Source: Candidatus Faecivivens stercoravium (GTDB lineage Bacteria; Bacillota; Clostridia; Oscillospirales; Ruminococcaceae). From it: a DNA stretch of 8,378 nt. The notes under the pieces were generated by a model. It was not told the origin of the DNA, made no database searches, and was given only the letters and a program-made list of their open reading frames with translations. The translations under genes were made by a program, and so were the position numbers. Below, in pieces: positions 5,428 through 8,378 of the stretch. Each line of letters begins with the position of its first letter. Positions within the stretch are counted from its first letter, which is position 1. Location: the NCBI GenBank assembly GCA_018712425.1, contig DVHA01000106.1, positions 1 through 8,378 of the forward strand, written 5' to 3'.

Positions 5428-5643
5428 GACGCACACCCCCACAAGGTTCCCTCTTTGCGGAAGCTGGCCGCGAAGCGGACTGAAGGAGTCGGCATCATCG
5501 CGGCAGCGGGAGGCCGTAAAGTTTTTGGCGTTTCCGGTTCCGCCTGTAACGCCACACACCCGCCATCTTCGATGACACCTTCCTCGGGGAGGGAGGCTTT
5601 TTATGCTTCCCTGAAAGTGTGCATCGCATCGGATATCTTGCAC
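5428..5643 (-). ncRNA. Candidate structured non-coding RNA, 6S-RNA-like fold
   Basis: A perfect consensus promoter fires into about 300 nt without coding capacity. On the minus strand the region can form a rod: closing stem GATGCACAC/GTGTGCGTC (5617-5625/5428-5436, one G.U); a large asymmetric bubble whose 3' side holds small hairpins (GACT/AGTC, CCGC/GCGG); stem GGTGTCATCG/CGATGATGCC (5570-5579/5491-5500, two wobbles); stem TGGCGGG/CCCGCTG (5559-5565/5504-5510); and a terminal hairpin GGCGTT/AACGCC (5548-5553/5527-5532). The paired ends span 198 nt. Closing stem, central bubble and long distal stem at about 200 nt recall 6S RNA, an RNA polymerase inhibitor. I found none of the SRP RNA, tmRNA or RNase P signature sequences. 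A cis-acting leader of the nitroreductase gene is the main alternative. Confidence 0.42.
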
Positions 5644-5648
5644 GCTAT

Positions 5649-5677
5649 ATTATACCAAATCCCGCTGTTTTTGTCAA
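5649..5677 (-). promoter_or_regulatory. Perfect consensus sigma-A promoter inside the end of alr
   Basis: On the minus strand: TTGACA (5672-5677), a 17-bp spacer, TATAAT (5649-5654), preceded by TGG for an extended -10. All twelve hexamer positions match. The alr stop codon TGA (5674-5676) is inside the -35 box. Transcription would begin near 5642 and run into the structured non-coding stretch and then the nitroreductase gene. Confidence 0.85.
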
Positions 5678-6861
5678 CCCTGCCCGTCGCAAAGATAGTT
5701 GACCGCGCCGACCGCCTCGCCGTCCCGGTAATAGACCCGGGGGACCCGCTTGCCGATCAGGCAGAAGAGCTCATAGCTGATGGTGCCGGCGTAGCCTGCC
5801 AGCTCGTCGAAGGTGACCTCCTCTTCCCCGTCCCGGCCGACGATTGTGACGATGTCGTCCTCCTTGACATCTGGGATGCCAGTGACGTCGACCATAATCT
5901 GGTCCATGCAGACGCTGCCGACCACCTTTGCCCGGCGGCCGTGGATCAGGACGCTCGCCTTGCCGCCCATGCAGCGGAGGTAGCCGTCGGCGTAGCCGAT
6001 CGGGACAGTGGCGATGACCCGCTCGTCCGGCGTGACATAGTGGCGGCCATAGCTGACCGGGTTGCCGCCGTGGAGGGATTTGACCATCGTCACGACCGAA
6101 CGGATGGAAAGGACCGGCTGGAGGGGGAGGGCGCAGCCTTCCTTCGTGTCGACCGGCATCCCGTAGAGGATGATGCCTGCCCGGACATAGTCGTAATGGC
6201 AGTCCCGCTCGTTTTCGATGCCGGCGGAATTCTGGAGGTGGTGGCAGGAAAACCGGATCCCTTCGGCCTCCAGCGCCTTCACCGTCCGGTCGAACCGCAC
6301 CCGCTGGAGGGCGGTGTAATCCTCGCCCGCCTCGGTGATATCGTCGGCGGAGGAGAAGTGGCTGAAAACCCCCTCCATCCTCAGGCCCGGCAGCGCCACC
6401 GCCTGGCGGATTTCCGGGCGGGGGTCAAAGTCCTCCCGGATGACAAACCCGATCCGGCCCATGCCGGTGTCGAGCTTCAAATGGGCGCGAACGGTGACGC
6501 CGTCCCGGGCGGCCTGGCGGCTCAGGGATTCGGCGTAAGGGAGGGAATGGACCGTCTGGATGATGTTATATTTTGCGAGGTCGCCCGCCCGCCGCCAGGG
6601 GGTCGGCCCCAGCACCAGGATCTCCCCCGCCACCCCATGGCGACGGAGGGAAAGGGCTTCCTCGAGGTTAGAAACGGCAAAGAAACGGATGCCGAGGCTT
6701 TCCAGCTCGGCGGCGATGTACTGGTCGCCGTGACCGTAGGCGTCCGCCTTGACGACGGCGATGATGCCGGTGCCCGCCGGGAGGGCGGAGCGGATTGCCG
6801 CGACATTCGATTTCAAAGCGTCGAGATCGATCTCGGCCCAGGTGCGTTTTAAAAACTCCAT
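5674..6861 (-). CDS. alr: Alanine racemase
   Basis: PLP enzyme interconverting L- and D-alanine, supplying D-alanine for peptidoglycan. The 395 residues match the family. The N-terminal barrel carries the PLP lysine in AVVKADAYGHG (Lys38), Lys129 in HLKLDTGMGR (the position carbamylated in characterised enzymes) and Arg136; RAGIILYG (227-234) is the phosphate-side segment. The catalytic tyrosine of the partner subunit is Tyr271 in VSYGRHY; GSVCMDQIMVDVT (315-327) is the C-terminal signature. All key residues are present. The ATG at 6861 (MEFLKRTWAEIDL) is chosen because AGAAAGGA lies about 10 nt before it. There is no room for a separate terminator: the next promoter overlaps the stop codon. 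No clear promoter was found upstream. In spore formers such enzymes can also serve germination control, but nothing here shows a spore-specific role. Confidence 0.96.
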   Translation of the reverse strand: MEFLKRTWAEIDLDALKSNVAAIRSALPAGTGIIAVVKADAYGHGDQYIAAELESLGIRFFAVSNLEEALSLRRHGVAGEILVLGPTPWRRAGDLAKYNIIQTVHSLPYAESLSRQAARDGVTVRAHLKLDTGMGRIGFVIREDFDPRPEIRQAVALPGLRMEGVFSHFSSADDITEAGEDYTALQRVRFDRTVKALEAEGIRFSCHHLQNSAGIENERDCHYDYVRAGIILYGMPVDTKEGCALPLQPVLSIRSVVTMVKSLHGGNPVSYGRHYVTPDERVIATVPIGYADGYLRCMGGKASVLIHGRRAKVVGSVCMDQIMVDVTGIPDVKEDDIVTIVGRDGEEEVTFDELAGYAGTISYELFCLIGKRVPRVYYRDGEAVGAVNYLCDGQG

Positions 6862-6939
6862 GGTTATCGGGTCCTTTCTGGATGGATGGGGGTTATCCCT
6901 CCACAAAAACATATTTTTCGTAAAATTTTAGAAAATCAC

Positions 6940-6968
6940 TCCACAAACCGCCGGGAATGTGGTATAAT
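6940..6968 (+). promoter_or_regulatory. Probable promoter of the SLOG/YpsA gene
   Basis: TCCACA (6940-6945, 4 of 6), 17-bp spacer, perfect TATAAT (6963-6968) with the TGTGG extended -10 context also seen at the rrn-type promoters. The predicted start near 6975 falls at the edge of the inverted-repeat element, so the transcript would carry that element in its leader. Confidence 0.55.
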
Positions 6969-6977
6969 GCTTTTTAT

Positions 6978-7210
6978 TATAACAATACAAACTTTCCAAA
7001 CGTCCAGCCAACGTCCCGAAGACCGTTCGCTTGACGAACGGTTCACACACGGGGGAGCGGGAGATACGGCCGCGTCGAACAGCGGGTCCAGGGCCCGCAA
7101 GGGTCCTGGTCCGTCCAGGCGAAGCTTGGTCCCATCCAAGGGGAACCCTTGGTCGCTGCCTTAAGGGCAGCGAAATAAACATTCAATGCTTCAAATATTG
7201 TATTGTTATA
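6978..7210. mobile_element. MITE-like unit with 13-bp terminal inverted repeats
   Basis: TATAACAATACAA (6978-6990) and its exact reverse complement TTGTATTGTTATA (7198-7210) bound 233 bp without coding capacity. Inside are an 8-bp hairpin ACCGTTCG/CGAACGGT (7022-7029/7035-7042) and repeat copy 2. The terminal TA could be a TA target duplication as for IS630/mariner-related elements, but the palindromic ends prevent a decision and no longer duplication is visible. No transposase is in the window. It fills most of the leader between promoter and YpsA-type gene. Chance inverted repeats or a regulatory array are alternatives. Confidence 0.45.
7083..7200 (-). repeat. Interspersed multi-hairpin repeat, copy 2 (inverted)
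   Basis: Reads as the reverse complement of the element at 2168-2285. Hairpins in plus-strand order are D, CCAGG/CCTGG (7088-7092/7105-7109); C, CCAGGC/GCTTGG around GAA with one G.T pair (7115-7120/7124-7129); B, CCAAGGG/CCCTTGG around GAA (7136-7142/7146-7152); A, TCGCTGCC/GGCAGCGA (7153-7160/7166-7173), then the shared AT-rich shoulder. Hairpin A is nearly invariant between copies, while B differs at paired positions yet stays fully paired. It lies in the 5' leader of the SLOG gene. Confidence 0.8.
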
Positions 7211-7253
7211 GGAACAGTTCCGTTATTTTAAAGGAAAAAGAGAGGTGAACCGG

Positions 7254-7760
7254 ATGGAATCGGCTTCCCGGGAAAAGTCCGCCTGCTTCACCGGCCACCG
7301 TCCCGACCAGCTGCGGGGGGTGGCGGCGGACGACCTGCGGCTGGAACTCCAGAACCTGATTGAATCGGCCGTCCAGGAGGGGTATACGACCTTTTACTGC
7401 GGGATGGCGATGGGGACCGACATCCTGGCGGGGGAGCTGGCCGCCGCGCTGCGGGAACAGTACCCGTGGGTGCGGCTGGTGGCCGTAGTCCCCTTCCCCG
7501 AACAGTCCCGCGGCTGGCCGGCGGAATGGAAAGAACGGTACCAGGCGCTTTTGCAGAAATGCGACGACGCGGTGGTGCTGCTCCCCCGCAGCCGGCCCGG
7601 CGGCTACCACCTGCGCAACCGGTATATGGTCGACCGGTCGGCCCTGCTGATCGGCGTCTACAACGGCGCGCCGAAGGGCGGCACCGCCTATACGGTCAAA
7701 TACGCGCAGAAAAAGGGGCTGGAAATCCGGCTGCTGCGGCCGGAAAGCTGCCGCCGGTAA
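7254..7760 (+). CDS. SLOG-superfamily protein (YpsA/DUF1273-like)
   Basis: A 168-residue Rossmann-like SLOG protein. Family marks are CFTGHRPDQL (11-20) at the first strand-turn, FYCGMAMGTDILAGELA (47-63) at the nucleotide-binding turn, VVPFPEQSRGW (78-88), and GGTAYTVKYAQKKG (142-155) near the end. SLOG domains bind nucleotide-derived ligands; YpsA relatives in Bacillus and Staphylococcus affect cell division, but the biochemical role is unsettled, so no function is assigned. The ATG at 7254 is chosen over the in-frame GTG at 7245 because AGAGAGGTGA lies upstream and contains that GTG. The leader contains the MITE-like element. It runs against the strand of most neighbours. Confidence 0.88.
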   Translation: MESASREKSACFTGHRPDQLRGVAADDLRLELQNLIESAVQEGYTTFYCGMAMGTDILAGELAAALREQYPWVRLVAVVPFPEQSRGWPAEWKERYQALLQKCDDAVVLLPRSRPGGYHLRNRYMVDRSALLIGVYNGAPKGGTAYTVKYAQKKGLEIRLLRPESCRR

Positions 7761-7773
7761 CCGCAGTTCTTTT
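7734..7773 (+). terminator. Possible terminator overlapping the end of the SLOG gene
   Basis: CTGCGG/CCGCAG arms (7734-7739/7761-7766) enclose the last codons and the stop, with extra CCGG pairing inside, then TTCTTTT. The stem is short with a large interior, so this is tentative. Confidence 0.35.
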
Positions 7774-8221
7774 CCACTATACTATATTTAGGCCGGTTTT
7801 GCAAGGGAAAAAATGTGAATAACTTTTGCCCCGGAAGCCGGTTTTCCCCCGGGTTTTCCGGCGGGGAGAGGCAAAACCGGGAAGGGGAAAAAACGGCCTT
7901 TTGCATAAAAAACAGCCCATCCCCTCCCCTTTTCCGGTCAATCGGGCAGCGGATAGGCGGGCGGTTTTCGACAGGATTTTACATTCCGTACAATCGACGG
8001 TAAAAATACACGTTTTCCACCTTTTCCACCGGGTTATCCCCATTCCACCGCTGGGGAAAGGCAGGCTTTTCCACCGTGCGCGGCCACTTGGCGCCAGAAT
8101 CCCCGCAAAAACGGCCTTTTCCCCCGGGTTTCGGGAAAAGTTTTCCCCATCCGGGCTGTGGAAAGGGAGGAAAACCCTGAAAGCCGCCGGGCACAACATC
8201 TTGGGCCCCCGCCGCAGCCGG

Positions 8222-8252
8222 CCTGTCCAGCCCCCCGGAGCGGCTGGACAGG
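8222..8252. repeat. Perfect 11-bp inverted repeat near the right edge
   Basis: CCTGTCCAGCC and GGCTGGACAGG (8222-8232/8242-8252) enclose 9 nt. There is no T-run, so it is not a standard terminator. In plus-strand RNA the stem's last GG would overlap the GGAGG ribosome binding site of the short frame at 8263. It may otherwise be a protein-binding dyad of the origin region. Confidence 0.65.
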
Positions 8253-8262
8253 AGGCGGTAAA

Positions 8263-8334
8263 ATGGCAAGGGAAAAATGTATGAAAATGGGCGCCCTTTT
8301 TTCCCGTTTCCGACAAAATCACAGAAAACAGTAG
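8263..8334 (+). CDS. Possible 23-residue basic peptide
   Basis: A 23-codon frame (MAREKCMKMGALFSRFRQNH then RKQ) starts 7 nt after GGAGGCGG, a better ribosome binding site than those of several larger genes here. The peptide is strongly basic and matches nothing I recognise. The perfect hairpin at 8222-8252 partly covers the binding site. The following promoter lies just beyond the stop. Given its length and position in a probable origin region, chance is a serious alternative. Confidence 0.22.
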   Translation: MAREKCMKMGALFSRFRQNHRKQ

Positions 8335-8360
8335 CGATTTTCCCACAGATGTGCTATACT
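8332..8360 (+). promoter_or_regulatory. Promoter at the right edge for a gene outside the window
   Basis: TATACT (8355-8360) preceded by TGC forms an extended -10; the -35 at 17 bp (TAGCGA, 8332-8337) is poor. A DnaA-box-like TTTCCCACA (8339-8347) lies within the spacer, as would suit an autoregulated dnaA promoter. The transcript would leave the window to the right. The gene itself is not seen. Confidence 0.5.
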
Positions 8361-8378
8361 AAAAGAAGCAAATTGGAT

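Larger units (their letters stand above)
7765..8350. other. Candidate chromosomal replication origin (oriC) region
   Basis: About 600 bp without a credible gene, dense in DnaA-box-like 9-mers (E. coli-type TTATCCACA, relaxed TTATNCACA). TTATTCACA lies on the minus strand at 7814-7822; TTTTCCACC occurs three times (8013-8021, 8022-8030 in tandem, 8067-8075); TTATCCCCA at 8034-8042; TTTTCCCCA at 8141-8149; CTTTCCACA on the minus strand at 8157-8165; TTTCCCACA at 8339-8347. A relatively AT-rich patch (about 7965-8012) adjoins the tandem boxes. Most genes to the left run leftward, as on a leading strand. Only one box is a full relaxed match, and dnaA is not visible, so this remains a candidate; a GC-rich low-complexity spacer is the alternative. 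Confidence 0.5.

Noticed and set aside
5131..6852. 573-codon plus-strand frame opposite alr and nitroreductase
   Set aside because: Antisense shadow of strongly codon-biased genes; the minus strand encodes full alanine racemase with all catalytic residues.
7211..7221. GGAACAGTTCC palindrome before the SLOG gene as a LexA/SOS box
   Set aside because: The half-sites are separated by 1 bp, not the 4 bp of the Gram-positive GAACNNNNGTTC box.
7777..8346. 189-codon minus-strand frame and overlapping plus-strand frames in the origin-like region
   Set aside because: Low-complexity products rich in Pro, Gly, Phe and Arg with no domain features; open frames arise from repeated GC-rich and TTTTCC words.

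Overview
The window looks like a chromosomal segment of a spore-forming, GC-rich clostridial bacterium; Oscillospiraceae/Ruminococcaceae-like is my inference. The grounds are an alpha/beta-type small acid-soluble spore protein gene, strongly GC-biased third codon positions set against AT-rich intergenic DNA, Gram-positive GAAAGGA ribosome binding sites, and strong vegetative sigma-A promoters.

Layout, left to right. Positions 1-440 hold an rRNA-operon-like control region on the minus strand: tandem TTGACA-17-TAxxxT promoters, a long hairpin between them, and a boxA-like leader. The rRNA genes would lie off the left edge. Then come a MATE-family drug/sodium antiporter gene (+) with its own promoter, an operator-like palindrome and a terminator; the first copy of a multi-hairpin interspersed repeat; a convergent two-component operon (-) of an OmpR-type regulator and a short-loop histidine kinase with ATGA coupling; an alpha/beta SASP gene (-); a nitroreductase-family gene (-); a 330-bp non-coding stretch opened by a perfect consensus promoter and able to fold into a rod-like, 6S-RNA-like structure; alanine racemase (-), whose stop codon lies inside that promoter's -35 box; a second, inverted copy of the repeat inside a 233-bp unit with 13-bp terminal inverted repeats; a SLOG/YpsA-family gene (+); and about 600 bp without a convincing gene. 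That last stretch carries clustered DnaA-box-like 9-mers, hairpins and an edge promoter, and is best read as a candidate replication origin upstream of a gene, possibly dnaA, just outside the window.

Five of the seven confident genes and the rRNA promoters all point left. That fits leading-strand transcription away from an origin at the right edge, a consistency argument rather than proof. There is no phage, IS transposase or CRISPR array. The most interesting unexplained items are the structured RNA downstream of alr, the repeat/MITE-like element with pairing-preserving changes between copies, and the putative oriC.
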